The notes below the pieces were generated by a model. That model saw nothing but the letters and a program-made list of their open reading frames with translations, searched no databases and was not told where the DNA came from. From positions 3,720,001-3,784,000 of the forward strand of contig JAJQJQ010000005.1 in assembly GCA_028622995.1 (NCBI GenBank): 64,000 nucleotides of DNA. The letters run 5' to 3'. Source of the stretch: Panagrolaimus kolymaensis (lineage: Eukaryota > Nematoda > Chromadorea > Rhabditida > Panagrolaimidae). Both the position numbers and the translations under genes were made by a program. Of this stretch, positions 34,772-47,559 are shown in pieces (position 1 is the stretch's first letter; each line of letters starts with the position of its first letter).

Positions 34772-35776
34772 CGCAACACGCGTTATTTTCATTTTTCGAT
34801 AAGACTTATTAAAAATATATCCGTCATTTTATTGAAAATTTTAAAACAAATCTTTCTTCCACTTTTTTCCTTCTAAAAAGACAAGAAACCAGAGGAGAAG
34901 GAGAAGAAACAGGTCGGTCAAATTGTGGGTAATAGTGGTTCCGAAAAAAAGAAACCATCATCGTCTACATAATTTGTTCTTCTTCGTTCGTTCATTCATT
35001 CCATTAGACTTTGCTGCAGAAAAAAAATTTCCTTCATTTTTGCAATGGTCAGTTTTTAGTTGAATTTTTTTTTTCAATGGTGGTAAAAAGAATGAAAGAA
35101 AGAGACGATGGAGGATGGCGTAATCGCAAACTAACACACCCAAATAGCAACAACAACAGCAGTGAGCCGCCAGTCGGGTGGTGGTTGCGTCTACTGCAAT
35201 GCAAATGAGCGGCGTTGGGTGGGTGAGTGACCATTTGGAAGCAGCAGCAACAGCAAAGGCGGTGGAGTAACAACGACATATTCCTCCAGACAGACGATAA
35301 CGATGACTATAAAGTCAATGCATTGTTTCAACAAAAATTTTTTTGGAGTATATTAGTTTTTAAAACTAAAAATATTCTCTTCTTTTTATTTTCGCTGACC
35401 ATTTAAAAATAAGAGAAAAAATAAAATATTGATTGATTGCGTAATTTTAAATGTCTGGAATTAAATAAATGTCGTCGAATGGGGGAAAAATAGGGCTTTA
35501 GAAAAAGATTTATTGGGGAGAAGAAAAAAACTTTGTAAAAAAAAATGTAATAAATTGTATTTTAAGCTTTTTATGTGAACGATTAATATTAGCAAAGAAG
35601 GCATTATAAAAGCATGAAGCTAAAAATTGAAAAATGCAGTAAAATTCAGAAAAAGACTAAGCATTTTTGCTTCAAAAACCAGAAAATCAAGAAATGTCAA
35701 TCAAAAAGAAATTAATTGAATACATTTATTGAACACAGAATCATAGAATATTTTCATGGAATCAAATAAAAATCAA
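34772..35776. other. Noncoding, possible enhancer-like island
   Basis: No gene seen. 35090-35290 is more GC-balanced with CAA/CAG-rich runs and an octamer ATGCAAAT near 35200 (POU-type site). Function not established. Confidence 0.45.
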
Positions 35777-37081
35777 TCACATATTTCTTAATGTTCGTCC
35801 ATCAACTTTTGAAGTATCTTCCCATGTTCGACAAATTCCAGTTTGGGAGCAAATCCATTCAATAAAATATATTACATTTGTACAAGTATTAAATCTTTCT
35901 TCATCTGAATTTTCCTTTGTATGATTTTTACCACACATACTTCCAAATGAATGAATTCCATGTAAATATGAGCGAGGAGGATCATGTCCAATATCCATTT
36001 GAACTGGACCACCACTATCACCCTAAAAAGTCACGATGAAAAGAAAAAGAAAGCGAGAAAGTGGAATAAAACTAACCTTGCATACTCCAGGTTGAGATAT
36101 ATTTTGACCATTAGAAGTAAGATGTCTTGGAAGAGTTCTCATATTTCCAGGAGTCAAATTTGCATTTGGTGTTAAAATGATTGATCGACTAAATCGAAGG
36201 TTTGGAACTCTACCGCGATCTAAAAAGTTGACAAATCGATTATTTATTAAACTACTTTTTCTATCAAACTTACTTTCATCTTGTCCAAAACCCAAATTAT
36301 AAACATTTCCATTATCGTTCTCAGGATTTATATATCCAATACAAATAGGTTTCGTTCTTTCATCAAATATTAAATCATCTTCTAATTCGATGATTGCAAT
36401 ATCACCACCACCATTGCATGATTTATCATTAAAATGTTCTGGTAGCATCATCTTTCTAACTTTTGCATCTTTCATATCTTTACCATTTGAACATATAGCA
36501 TTATCCTTCCATAAACATATACCACCATATGAAATTGTAATTTCTGCATTTGAAACCATTGCACCTTTACATGGAAGTTTAGTTGAAGAATATTTTGATA
36601 AACAATGCGAAGCGGTAATGACATGACGTGAAGATATTATTGTTCCAGTACATATTGCAGTAGTATCTTTAACCAAAGCTATAACCCATGGAAATTGTCC
36701 TGGCGATGCTCGAGTTCCCATTGATATTTTGAATCGCACTAAAAAAAATACAAAACTAATAAAAACATTTTATGAAAATAAAAACTCACAATTTCTAAAA
36801 TTAGTTGTTCCACAAATTTTTTGAAGTTCATCATTTTCAGTTTTTGTTAATTTTGAAAGTCCAAGAAAATCACCTAAAATTTTTATCATTTCCAACAATT
36901 TTCGAACTTTGAAAAAAGCTTACATACCTGTTTTGACGATATATTGTAAATGACCAGGATCAAATTGAGTAAATGTAAGGTTGCCATCCATTAAAACTTT
37001 TGTTGATTCAATAAATTCTCCATTATTTCCTTTAACTAAAAAAACAATAAATAATATGAATGATGTAATCAAATGGGCCAT
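35777..37081 (-). CDS. Secreted trypsin-like serine protease (S1 family)
   Basis: Start MAHLITSFILFIVFLVKGNNG (37081), a clear signal peptide. After about 50 residues of leader comes ICGTTNFRN, then MGTRASPGQFPWVIALV. Catalytic triad: His in VITASHCLSKY, Asp in GGGDIAIIELEDD, Ser in GDSGGPVQMD (at an exon start near 36025). The C-terminal part has NVIYFIEWICSQTGICR. Five or so exons with short introns. The usual activation site (IVGG) is not clear here, RFKISMG standing in its place, so zymogen activation may differ. Nematode S1 proteases of this type act in digestion, pharynx or host-facing secretions; which one cannot be told. It is divergent from the receptor remnant, about 90 bases apart. 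Confidence 0.85.
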
Positions 37082-37174
37082 GGCAAGAATTCAAAGAAGA
37101 ATAAGTAGCAATTTATGGATTTAGTAATAAAGTTGAAAATTTGAATAAAATTAAAATTCAAAAAAAATATTTCC

Positions 37175-38063
37175 TTGGCAAACAGAAGTGGAATTGTAGT
37201 GTTCAACAAAACAACATGCTCCTATTTAGCTTTGGTTCAAGGCTTTGGAACTTTTTCTGAGCAACTCATTGTATTAGCATTAGCATTGGATAGACTTTGG
37301 GCAATATGGAATCCAACAAAATATTATAACATGACCTCGAAACTTTTATGCAATATTACTTTAATTGGCTGCATTCTTATCTGCTTGGGATATATTTTTG
37401 TAACTTTTTATGGTTTACATCCACTTGATGAAACTTATAATTGTTCAGCTGGATCTTCTGCAGGGCCTTTATTTCGAGCATATTTAATGATTTTTGGTGT
37501 TATTTGTGCTGCAGCTATTTATCGTAAATTTACTCTTTCTCGCCACATTTAAAAACCGTTTTTTAGTTTCATATATAATTACCGTAATATTAATAAAATT
37601 TCGTATGTCCCTAATTAAACAAACTCGTGTCCAACTTAAAGTATTCACTTCAATCTCATTAGTTCTTCTCGCATATGCATTATTTTGGTGTTTACCTTTG
37701 ACATTTTTAATTCTAACAATGGTAAGTATAAGTGCCTATAGTTTTTCGCAAACAAAACAAAGCAAAAAAAGAAAAGTGAGAAAAATCTTTTAAATAAATA
37801 TTGCCTTTCGTTTATTTCAGTTTGGTCATTTCGATAATACTATGGCTGGAGTAATCACAACGGGATTTGGAATGGGCGCAGCGCTCAATTCAGCCTGAAA
37901 TGTTTTCCTTTACCTTTACAAACATCCCGATATTCAACGTTACTCTAAATTAATCCTTCGTTCACTTGGATTTGGACGTTATTTTAATTTTAAAGTATCC
38001 AACTATAGCAAACATAACAACAATCATGTATCGAATCATCAAAATCACATATCAGTTTTTTAA
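37175..38063 (+). pseudogene. Srsx-like 7TM receptor, 5'-truncated and interrupted
   Basis: Reading from about 37175: TCSYLALVQGFGTFSEQLIVL and ALALDRLWAIWNPTKYY match TM3 and the loop after it in nematode Srsx receptors. A 43-base intron (about 37520-37562) leads to LSYIITVILIKFRMSL, then VFTSISLVLLAYALFWCLPL (TM6), and after another intron FGHFDNTMAGVITTGFGMG and ALNSA. There a TGA (about 37898) breaks the frame before NVFLYLYKHPDIQRYSK, the usual C-terminal part. TM1 and TM2 have no exon upstream; only about 90 bases separate it from the protease start. Truncation plus in-frame stop indicate a decaying gene. Confidence 0.65.
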
Positions 38064-41000
38064 AAAGTACTTAAGCAACAGCACTAGAGATATATAATTT
38101 TTTTCTAATTTTGTTAAAACATTATTTTTTCCTTTGTTTTGAAAGCTTTAAAAATCAATCAACGTAAACGTAAATATTATTATTATTATAAAAAAAGTGT
38201 CATAAAACAAAAAATGAGCAGCAAATGAAAGCCTAAAAATGGGAGATCCCAAAAAAGGAATTGAAACAACTGCAAAAAAAGAAAGAAATGAGTGCTTTTG
38301 TTTGCTTTTTACTTTTTCACACAAAAAGCATCGCTGCTTTTTTAGAAATGGAATGAAAAAATGCTAATTTTTGCTATTGCTTTCTTGCTTCTTCGATAAA
38401 TGTTTTTGTTTGAAAGCTTTTATTAGTAATGAAAAAAAAAATGCGCAAGAAAAACAAAAAGAAAGAAAAAAAAGTTTGTAAAAGAATAGTGTTGCTTTCC
38501 ATAAATGTTGTTTTTTTTTTGTTATGTTTTCTTCTTAGCTTTTCCCGTTTTCCGTGTTTTCAATAATGGCAAAGTTGAAGAAAAAAAAGCAATGTTTTTT
38601 TATTGAACGGTATTTTTTTCTCTTTGCGATCAAATGTCAAAATGCTTTTATTGCATTTTTTTTCTTGTTGCTCGATGGATTGAGTGGAAGGGAAAATTTT
38701 TTTAAACATTTTCTAACGGTTGCATAATTGGTTTTCTTTTACCTTGTGTAAAGCAAAAAGATTTTGTGTAATCTGGAAAGGTTGTTGAAGTTAGTAAACG
38801 GTAGCTTAGAAAAAAAATATATAGCCAAAGTAAAATAAAATATTGTGACTTCGAGTAAATTATTTTCTAAAACCCATGTTGAAAACGGCTATCGTCGAGT
38901 AGTACCGACTTCTCTTGTTGCAAATCTATTATTTTTTCTCTTGCTTTTTTTAAATACAACAATGAAGACATTAGGTGTCATCGCTTACACCTTCTTGGTG
39001 CCATTCTGTTCTTGTTTCACATAACAAATAATATAAAAACAACTTCAAAGTGCAATTTTTTTTGCTGTTTTCTCTGAACTTTTAATAATAAATATCATAA
39101 ACCATTTTAATGTTATTCAAACCATTCACCACTCTTTCATCTTTGGAGTTAGTTGGCGCCAAACCTCGTTATTTATTTTTTTTGCGTATCTAACCTTTGT
39201 TGATTTCTCTTTCTCACTTACATCGTTTGGTTTTTCCTTGTTTTTTTTACTGTTCGTAAAACATCAAAGATGTTAGCTGCTAAAAACTCGTGATTTTAAC
39301 CAATTTTTTGAAAAACAATATTGATCATTTCTGGAATTTTATTGCTTTGGTGTTTTTTGATTGATATTTCACTCGTTCCATGATTCCACCTCTTTTTTCC
39401 GTTCATTTTTCAAACCCATATTTTTTTTTGTCTGTCTCCTTCCGATTTTTCTCTTTCTATGTTTCGTTGTTGTCTTTTTTCTTTACTTGATTATTATTCA
39501 TGTAAAAAAATAACGGGGCCATTTGTTGAAAAACCTGCCTTTTCCTTCCTTTTCTAACAACCCTCTTTCATTTTTCCTCATTTGTTGGTTTCAAACGAAA
39601 CGTGTAATTAAATGGATCCCGCTTTTGTTTGTTTGAGCCAAAACTACCAAACAAAAAATCATGAGCTTTTTAAACCTGCTTAAAAATTAAAATTATGCTA
39701 AACAATTTTTTCGTTAAAAACTTAATTGTTTTGTGCCTTTAGCAACTAAGCTATCGAGGTTGCGCAAAAACAAAAGCACCTAAACTGAGACAGGAAAAAG
39801 GATTACCTTGAGCCAACCTTTTTCGAGCCTGGGAGAGAAAGAGGAAAACGAAAGTTAAATTTTTTGTAAATATATAATGCCCAGGTGAGAACGACAACGA
39901 CAAATTGAAGCTAATTTAAATTTGAAATTTGTTATTTCAACAAAGTAATAATGGCGCTTGAATGATTTATTCCATTTTAGGAAAATATATAGTAAAGTCC
40001 TACATAGTAGCAAGTAAGTAAGCGATGATATAAACACTTTTTTTTCTAAAAGAGATAAAAAAAATATATAGCAACCGTAGTTATTTTTATTGTTTCTTTT
40101 TTTTCTCTTTCTCTATAAAATAAATTTTTGGTGCTTAAAATAAATTCATTTTAAATTCTCATGGGTCAAAAAAAATTGTGTGAAAAGAAAAGCAGCGTCA
40201 AAAAGTCAACAAAAAGCCTATCTCCCTGAAGCATTGACCATGCATCGTCTGCCGCTATTTCCAACCTGTGTTTACTTTTTTCGCTTTTTTATTAATAAAA
40301 ATATCTAATTACAAATTTTTTTATTTTAAATACTAAAAATTTAACAGTTTTGTTTTTGACCACAAAATTTTCTTTGCAAAAACAATGGACAAAAATAAAT
40401 GAGTTCAAGATGTGGCAGCGGCGATGGTGGTGGTTAGAAGACCATTAACAAATGTTGTTTTTCTTCCCTCTTCCAAAACTCCCACTTACTTGAATGGCAT
40501 TTTTCTTGTAGATTTTTTTATAAAAAAAATATTCATTTGCGCGATTAATCCTTTCTTTTTTTTGTAGTAAAGCAAATGCGAGAGATTTGAGGATTTTTTT
40601 GATTACTTCTTCTTTTTCTTTTTTTGGGTTCAAGCGAGCAAGTGAGAGAGGGTCATTACGATAAATTGAACGAACGGATTTTAGAAAAAGAAAAATGTCT
40701 TTGAAAGTGAAAAGAAAAAAAAGAGAAAAAGAAATCTTTTGTAGTTTTTTTACAATGAAAAAAAGTTGGTTGGTTGAAGTTTCAAACCTGAAAAATCGAG
40801 GAAGCTCCAAAAAAATATTCGAAATATTAATGAAATAGGATGACGGAGGAGGAGGATCAACTGTCAAACAAATTAGGTTGAATTTGAGGGATTAATCTGA
40901 GAGAAAAAGAGAGAAAGGAAGGAAAGCTTCTGGAGGAATAACAAATGGTTTTTTTTATAAAAGTGAAAGTTTTTGAAATGTTTAAAAAATATTTATATAA

Positions 41001-42186
41001 AAGTTTTATAAAAATATTATACTGTAATATACGAAATAGTTAATTTATTTTGGACGAAACATTGTCATTCAGAAGCAGTTTTTTCAATGGTAGTTTGAAT
41101 TACTTTCTTCATTGAATTATTAAAAAGTTTATTTTTTGTTGTTGGTTTTTTAAGATTCCCACCATTTGACTGCTAATGACAGAGTTTATAACTGACAGCA
41201 AAATTATTTTAAGCTTCAATCATTTTTCTGCCTCATCTCCCTTTTTTTCTCCTCTTCTCAATAACACTCCGGGTGGTCCACTATTTTCATATTTTTGGAG
41301 AAATAAATTTTTCAGTCTATAAAATTTCACTTTTTTTGATTTCATTTTTTCCATATTTGTTCATTCATTCTTTAAATCCCAAAAACTGTCATCCTTAAAA
41401 AAATACATACTTTTCCAGTCAATTGCTTTTTTTTGTTGCAAAAATCCTTTCCTTTTGCTCTGAAAGAGAGAGTCCATTTTTTTAGGAAGCGACACGGCAT
41501 GTCAAAAAGTTTTTGATGTTGGAGGAGCTCTATTCACTCTCCTCTTCCATCGTCGATGATTAATTACCGTTCGCGCGATAAATCAGGTTCTCTGTCTTTT
41601 TCTTTTCGTTTGGATTGTTTTTGCCTTTCAAAGAAGCAGCAAATTCAAAAGCAGCAAAACGATTGCGTGTTTCTCTTCCTTTTTCTTTTTTTGCCTCGAA
41701 TGTTTATTCTTTTTTTTTAATACGTAAAATAACTCATTATTGGTTTGAAGAAAATCTTGTTGTTAACATTTATTTTATTTTATTTTGGATTTAAACCAGT
41801 CTTGGCCTTTAAAGCAGTTAGCGGCTGCGACAGAAGGCGTCATCGCGCAATCATTCGAAAATCAAATTGTCGCTACTTTACGAGTTTTTTTGGTTGTCGT
41901 CGTCGTCAACAAGCCTTTTTTTATCATTCATTTTGCTTCTTCTTCATTTTTTTTGAAATGTTATTTTAGAAGCAGCCGCCGACAAAAAAAAAGACGTAAA
42001 AAAAGAACTTGGTTTCAAGTGAAAAAAAAACGAGTGACCATTGATGGCGAGAAGACAAACTAACTGACCGACCACGCCTTAAATTTTCCATTGCTTTGAA
42101 TATCTTTGGAAAAAAAGCTTTTGGAATTGGGTACTTTGTTGAAATATCTCTCTTTTATTTTTTTGGATGTAGTTCCGAAACATAAA
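38064..42186. other. Long noncoding stretch
   Basis: About 4.1 kb, AT-rich with long T and A runs. Open frames near 40445-40867 (minus) and 41745-42063 (plus) are Lys/Phe-rich and without domain or splice support. An isolated TTGGCGCCAAA lies at 39153-39163. 41500-42100 may hold the promoter and leader of the ZP gene. Confidence 0.5.
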
Positions 42187-45100
42187 ATGATGGAACATCA
42201 ACAACCTTGCACCAGTAATAATTATTCAAGTTCCTATCATATCAGAAGAAGCAGAAATGATGATGACAATTCTATGATTTATGAATGTCAAAATAGTAGA
42301 AGTAATTCGGGTGTTGCTTCATCTCAAAAAGATAACAACCACCAGCTATCAAATTGCTTGAGGCATTATGGAATCGTGTCAACATCGAAAATTTATTATT
42401 ATTATAAAATTTTTATATTTTTATATTTGTTTACTTCTTCCGTATTATGCCAGGAAAATGTTATGAATAATGTCGTTGGTGAACCTTTTATTAGGTGAGT
42501 ATAAAAAATGATTGTTTATGAATTTTATTTGCTTTTAAATTTTTTTTTACTAAATCGTTGTGATGATTTCTTTTTGCCCATTTTTTTAGATATTCCCATA
42601 ATTTTTGAAGTAAGATTGAATATTTTAGAAGTTCATTTTTAAAATTTTTACCCACTAAAAATTGATAATGACTAAACTAAGTTACGAAATATTTTATCTA
42701 AACCATTGTAAAGCTTTTATGATTCATCTTTAGAGTTCCATTCTAACCTATTCAACAATTCATATATTTTTATTCGCTTTCCGATACTCCAAAAACTAGC
42801 AATAAGTAAACTATAAAATTAATCAATGATAAAATTTGCAAATTTTATCCTTTACATTTTGCCTTCAAAACAAACAACTTTTTTTAGTATGCCGTTCACT
42901 TTATTTTTTCTTCTTCGAAAAGCTATTTTTGGGGATAAAAAAGGAGCTTTGGTTCTCACGTTTCCATTTTATTTAAACAAGTCTGAAGTCAAGCTTTAGC
43001 AGAAAAAACATAAAATTAACTAAAGCTCTTAATTTTAGCATTTTTTACAGTTTACTTTTGAAGAACAAAAATAGTATACTTTTTTTCATCAACGAAAACT
43101 TAAAGTTGGACACTGCTTTTATTCATAACTTAAAACCTTTTTTTATCCCGTTATATTATTTTTTACTCGTAAAAAATGCAATAATGTGTCACTCAAAAAA
43201 ACTTAAAAACGACGACAAACAAAATGGGTCCTTTAAAAGTCTATTTAAGATGAAGAAGAAGCATGTGGCTTCTTCTTCTTCTCTAATTTCTTGCATCCGG
43301 AGCTTCTTGAATTTAATCATGTCTCCTTTTTTGAGGACCACCGACAAAAAAAACTTATTATTACTTTTTTTACGAACTCTCAACTTTTTATCATTTTTTT
43401 AAAAGATTGATTGTCTTCAACAACAATAATAACAATCACAACTACAGGAAGCAATAAGTCCCCTAAGGGCATTTTAAGAAAATAAGGGTTAAAAAGAGGC
43501 GATGATGACAAAAAGCTTCCGATGTGATGCAATTAACGAAGATGAAGGAGCTATTGAAACTTTTTTTCTTCAAAAAGAGGCTTGATTTTTTTTTTTATTC
43601 TTTCATGCATGAAAACGGCTTTATAATCAAATTTAGATATACTGCCCGAAAAAAAGGTTTGGGATAAAAAGCAAAAAAGAAAAAAACGGAAATCAAATTT
43701 GCACTTTCAAAAAAAATGTTTAAGGACAATAGGTTATGACAGCAGCGCAAAAAGCTTTAAGAAAGAAATGGGAGCTTAATGTTGAGAAGGAGAAAAAAAG
43801 TTATGCATAACTAAAAAATAAAGTATATACAAGGGAAGCTTAAAGTTTCCATAAAGTGTCACAGATTTTGAAGCACTTGATTTACTTGAAGGCTTAAAAG
43901 AGTAAATTTTTGGAAGAGTTTATTTAAATCAGGAATTTTTTAAATTTGCAATTATAGAATTCGTAAACTAACATTAGTTATAAAAGTGTTCCTAAATTTC
44001 TTGAGATTTTGTTTTACAAAAGAAGCTCTAAGAATTATTCCAATTTCTTATTTAGTCACTTTAGAGATTCTTCAAGGAAATGTTATTAATAATAATTTTC
44101 TTTCTTTTTTTTTACAGCTGTGCCGCTGATGCAATATATGCTAAATGGAAAACCAATAAAACTTTTACGGGTCATGTAAATGTTAGATATGCACCAAATA
44201 GATTTTGTTATCAAGTTTTAGTTACAAATAATCAAATAGAATTATTAGTTCCACATCAAGATTGTCAAGTAAATCGAATACGGTAAAACATTCAATTTGT
44301 AATTCAGCTTTCACCAATACCAAAAATTTTTAGTTCATTAACACCGCCTGGTTTAATTCTTGAAACCAGTGTACTTATTTCATTTCATCCACAATTTGTG
44401 ACAGCTGATGATCGAATTTATGTTTTAAAATGTTTACATAATCGTCCAAAACTTAAGAAGCATGGTGCTGGAGAAACTCCGCTTCTCCTAACTGAAGGAG
44501 TTCCATTTGATAAAAGTTATTCGAATTTCACAGATCACCATCCTCAAAATGAATCATTAGCTGAATCTCATCTCAAATGTGGCTATAATATTACAAATGA
44601 AGCTGGTGAACTTCTCGTTGAAGCAGCCATTGGAGATGTAGTAAAGCATCGATGGTGGTGTTTGAATTCTCCACCCAAAAGTTGTTTAATCGTTTCCAAT
44701 TGTTTATTAAAAACTTATGATTCTGAACATAATTTAATTGGAAAAGATGGATGTTCAAGTGATACAAGAGTTATGCCACAATTAGATTACACCAATGAAG
44801 TTTATATTTTAGCTTTCATTAGAGTTGTTAAATATAAAGATTTTTAGACTTTTGTGGAAGCGAATTTACGAGTTTTTGGAGTTGCTCAACATCCAATTGT
44901 TCATTATCAATGCCAATTAAATTTAATTCCAGCTATGGAAGATGGAACTTGTCCATTGCCTATTTGCACCACCGTGAATCCTGTTCGGAAAAGGTAGTGA
45001 TTCTAATATTAAAGTTAGACAACGTAAACTAACTTTGTTGATTAATTTCCAGACGCGATGTTGTCTCTTATCTTGCTTCTGATTCTGCCATTTCTTTTGA

Positions 45101-45390
45101 TGCGGTGAGCCAAGAAATTGAAGTCCTTCAACCTGGTTCACCATCACGTAAATCCAAATGTGCAGAAGCAACTAAAATTGAAAAATACATTCCTGAAGGA
45201 GCTGTATGTGTTTCAAAAGTTGCATTTACTCTTGTTTCTGTTGCAACAATAACCGTAAGCCTTTCATATGGTAAACAAGCATAATTACAATAATCCAAAG
45301 TTTTTTAGGTAGCAATAATAACACTTGGAATTGTAGTTTATTTTACAATTCAAAGAGTTCATTATAGCGATGTTCCATCATCAGATTAAA
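42187..45390 (+). CDS. ZP-domain (cuticlin-like) membrane protein, left copy
   Basis: Start MMEHQQPCTSNN (42187). Exon 1 encodes a polar stretch and a hydrophobic segment KIFIFLYLFTSSVLCQ that may act as a late signal anchor. Intron 1 is long (about 42495-44117). Exon 2 starts CAADAIYAKWKTNKTFTG; the following exons hold a ZP-type domain rich in Cys (NRFCYQVLVTNNQIELLV, LKCGYNITNEAGELLVEA, RWWCLNSPPKSCLI, KDGCSSDTRVMPQLDY). A 48-base intron (44800-44847) removes an in-frame stop and restores VEANLRVFGVAQHPIVHYQC. Next come a furin-type site RKRR split by an intron near 45000, and a TM helix (VAIITLGIVVYFTIQ) before the short tail YSDVPSSD. This layout (ZP, furin site, TM) is that of cuticlins, which are cut and polymerise in the cuticle. 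Confidence 0.82.
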
Positions 45391-45446
45391 ATATTGTTTG
45401 TCTGCAGCCATAAATCTTCTTCTTTTACTAGTCTCATTGATCTTTT

Positions 45447-45606
45447 CCGGTTCGTGCCTCATTCATTTATCCCGATTCCATTTTTTTGGCCATAAAAATT
45501 CATTCACTCAAGTCTTTTATTCTTTAAAAAAAAGTTGTAATAAAATATTTTTATTAGTATTATTTTCCCATAATTGTACATAAATAATATAAAAATATAA
45601 CCCGGT
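45447..45606. repeat. Direct repeat downstream of PAP2 gene A
   Basis: CCGGTTCGTGCCTCATT to AACCCGGT, about 160 bp, nearly identical to 47342-47505 downstream of PAP2 gene B. It marks the unit of the tandem duplication, and the strong conservation of a 3' flank suggests recent copying or a shared 3' UTR. Confidence 0.85.
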
Positions 45607-45655
45607 ATTAAAATCAATTAAATAGATAAGATACAGCAGAATCATTCAAAAGTAA

Positions 45656-46665
45656 TTACACGACTTTAGTTGCATGAGTTTCATCGGATTTTGAGGATCT
45701 CCATAATGTAGCCATTTCAGTTGAAGGATCGAATAATTGCGCAACATATTTGGCCTAAAATAAAATGACGTAATGAGAAAAAAAAGAAACATAAACACAA
45801 CACATAAAGCAGTTTTGATTTAACAAATGTTCAAATAAAAAACTTACAACAAGCGTTGAAATGGTAATGCCAACAAAGATACCTCCTAACACATCAGTTG
45901 GATGATGACTATGATCGACGACACGAGAATAAGCAATAAATAAACCAGATGCGAAGCAAATCATTTGTAAGAATGGCGTGATCAAACGACTGAGATGATT
46001 TGGTGGAAATCTTGCTTGAAGATAAAGTACAGCAAAAGTTGCAGATGCTAATGACATAGCTGCGTGTCCACTGAAGAAGCTTATTCTTGCTTTAAGCACA
46101 TCAGCATCATTACCGGTACAATTGTAACTTGCAGAATGGAAATATTTTGGAGTATTGTAGCATGAAGAAATATCGACATCAGGTTTACAAGCGTCAAGAA
46201 AGTATGGTCGAAGACGTCCAGTTGAAAATTTCGTTACTGTTGTTAATACCGAAGTTAGCACGATTGCAAGCTAAAAAGAAAAATTATAGTTTTAAATATC
46301 ATTTAAATAAAACTAACTTGAAAGTAACCATAAAAGATAGTGATTCGAATAACCAACCTTGACATTTTGTCATATCCTCTTTCCCATATTGAATAACATA
46401 TTTCTGGATCAAATTTAATCAAGCGATAAAGTTCAACGAAAAGTATAGGAAAGAATCCACAGCAATATATGAAAGCATGTAATTCAAGGCGATTTACAAT
46501 TGAGCCATCTTTTACAAGTTGAATTGAAAGATCATTACAGAAGAAACCTTGTTTAACAGGACCAAGCCATTGAAAGATGAGTTCAACAGAAGTTCTAAAA
46601 GCATAAAGTGCAAAACATTCAATTAAAGTTCGTTGAATTGGTAATCTTGATGGAAGATCTGGCAT
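45656..46665 (-). CDS. PAP2 phosphatase A (lipid phosphate phosphatase), left copy
   Basis: Read from MPDLPSRLPIQRTL (46665); a TTTTTTTAG acceptor lies just upstream, so there is a leader exon or trans-splicing. A candidate exon with MNSSQNTSFPECATSC starts at 46904 but its donor is poor. The protein has six hydrophobic segments and the three PAP2 catalytic motifs: KFSTGRLRPYF, SFFSGHAA and SRVVDHSHHPTD. Lipid phosphate phosphatases are plasma-membrane or ER enzymes that remove phosphate from phosphatidic acid, lysophosphatidate or sphingosine phosphate. A short last exon ends ETHATKVV at 45658. All catalytic residues are intact. Confidence 0.85.
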
Positions 46666-47341
46666 AGTTCGATTTCCTCTATTCTAAAAAAATTAGAAAT
46701 TAATAAACCCGGAAACAAAACATAATTCCTTGTCAATTACAAAGCATGGAGAGAAAAAATGTTAAAATATGCATAAATTTAGACGTTTTTTTGACTAAAT
46801 CCATAATGTAATTTCGGCTTTGTCATTTTAATTGGAAGTGATTCACCCATGGCCCCACAGGAAGTTGCACATTCAGGAAAACTCGTATTTTGTGATGAGT
46901 TCATAGTCGAGAATCAACCAAACCAAATTAAATAACTAACCTTTAACCAAAATAATCACGACGATCAAAAGAGACCAGCGATAAAATATTAATAAAGTTT
47001 ATTAAATTTTAACATCAAATAATACAACGAAATAAAAGCGAAGCTGGATTGTCGAATGAATGAAAAAAAAAATTAAAAACAAACAATGAACAAAATCAAG
47101 CATTGATGCTACGACAGCGCGCAATGCCAAAACAAAAGTGTTGTAGGTAAGAAACGAGCAAAAAAGAATAAGAATGAAAGTGTAAAAGGTTGAATTGCTG
47201 GAGTTTGATCAGCATCCTCAACATTTCAAAAGACTATAAAGTTAATTTGATTTTTTTCACATTTTTGTCACGCATTAACTTCAAAAATTCCGCTAAATTC
47301 TACCATGAAACATAAAAATTTTATTTTTATCGAACATTATG

Positions 47342-47505
47342 CCGGTTCGTGCCTCATTTATTTTTTTATCCCGATTCCATTTTTTTGGCCATAAAAATTC
47401 ATTCACTCAAGTCTTTTATTCTTTAAAAAAAAGTTGTAATAAAATATTTTTATTAGTATTATTTTCCCATAATTGTACATAAATAATATAAAAATATAAC
47501 CCGGT
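47342..47505. repeat. Direct repeat downstream of PAP2 gene B
   Basis: Partner of 45447-45606, same orientation, with a small insertion of TTTTTT near 47360. Confidence 0.85.
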
Positions 47506-47559
47506 TTTGAAAATCAGTTAAAAAGATATGATACAGCAAGCAGAATCATTCAAAAGTAA

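Noticed and set aside
39153..39163. Isolated E2F-like TTGGCGCCAAA
   Set aside because: No gene start within several kb; a lone site has little weight.
40445..40867. 140-codon minus-strand open frame
   Set aside because: Lys/Phe-rich low-complexity translation of poly(A/T) DNA, no domain, no splice or start context.
41745..42063. Overlapping plus-strand frames with a signal-peptide-like start
   Set aside because: Overlapping frames in T-rich DNA just upstream of the ZP gene; more likely leader or promoter.
44800..44847. Stop codon inside the ZP gene
   Set aside because: Removing a 48-base intron with GT and TTTTTAG ends restores the expected ZP sequence VEANLRVFGV.
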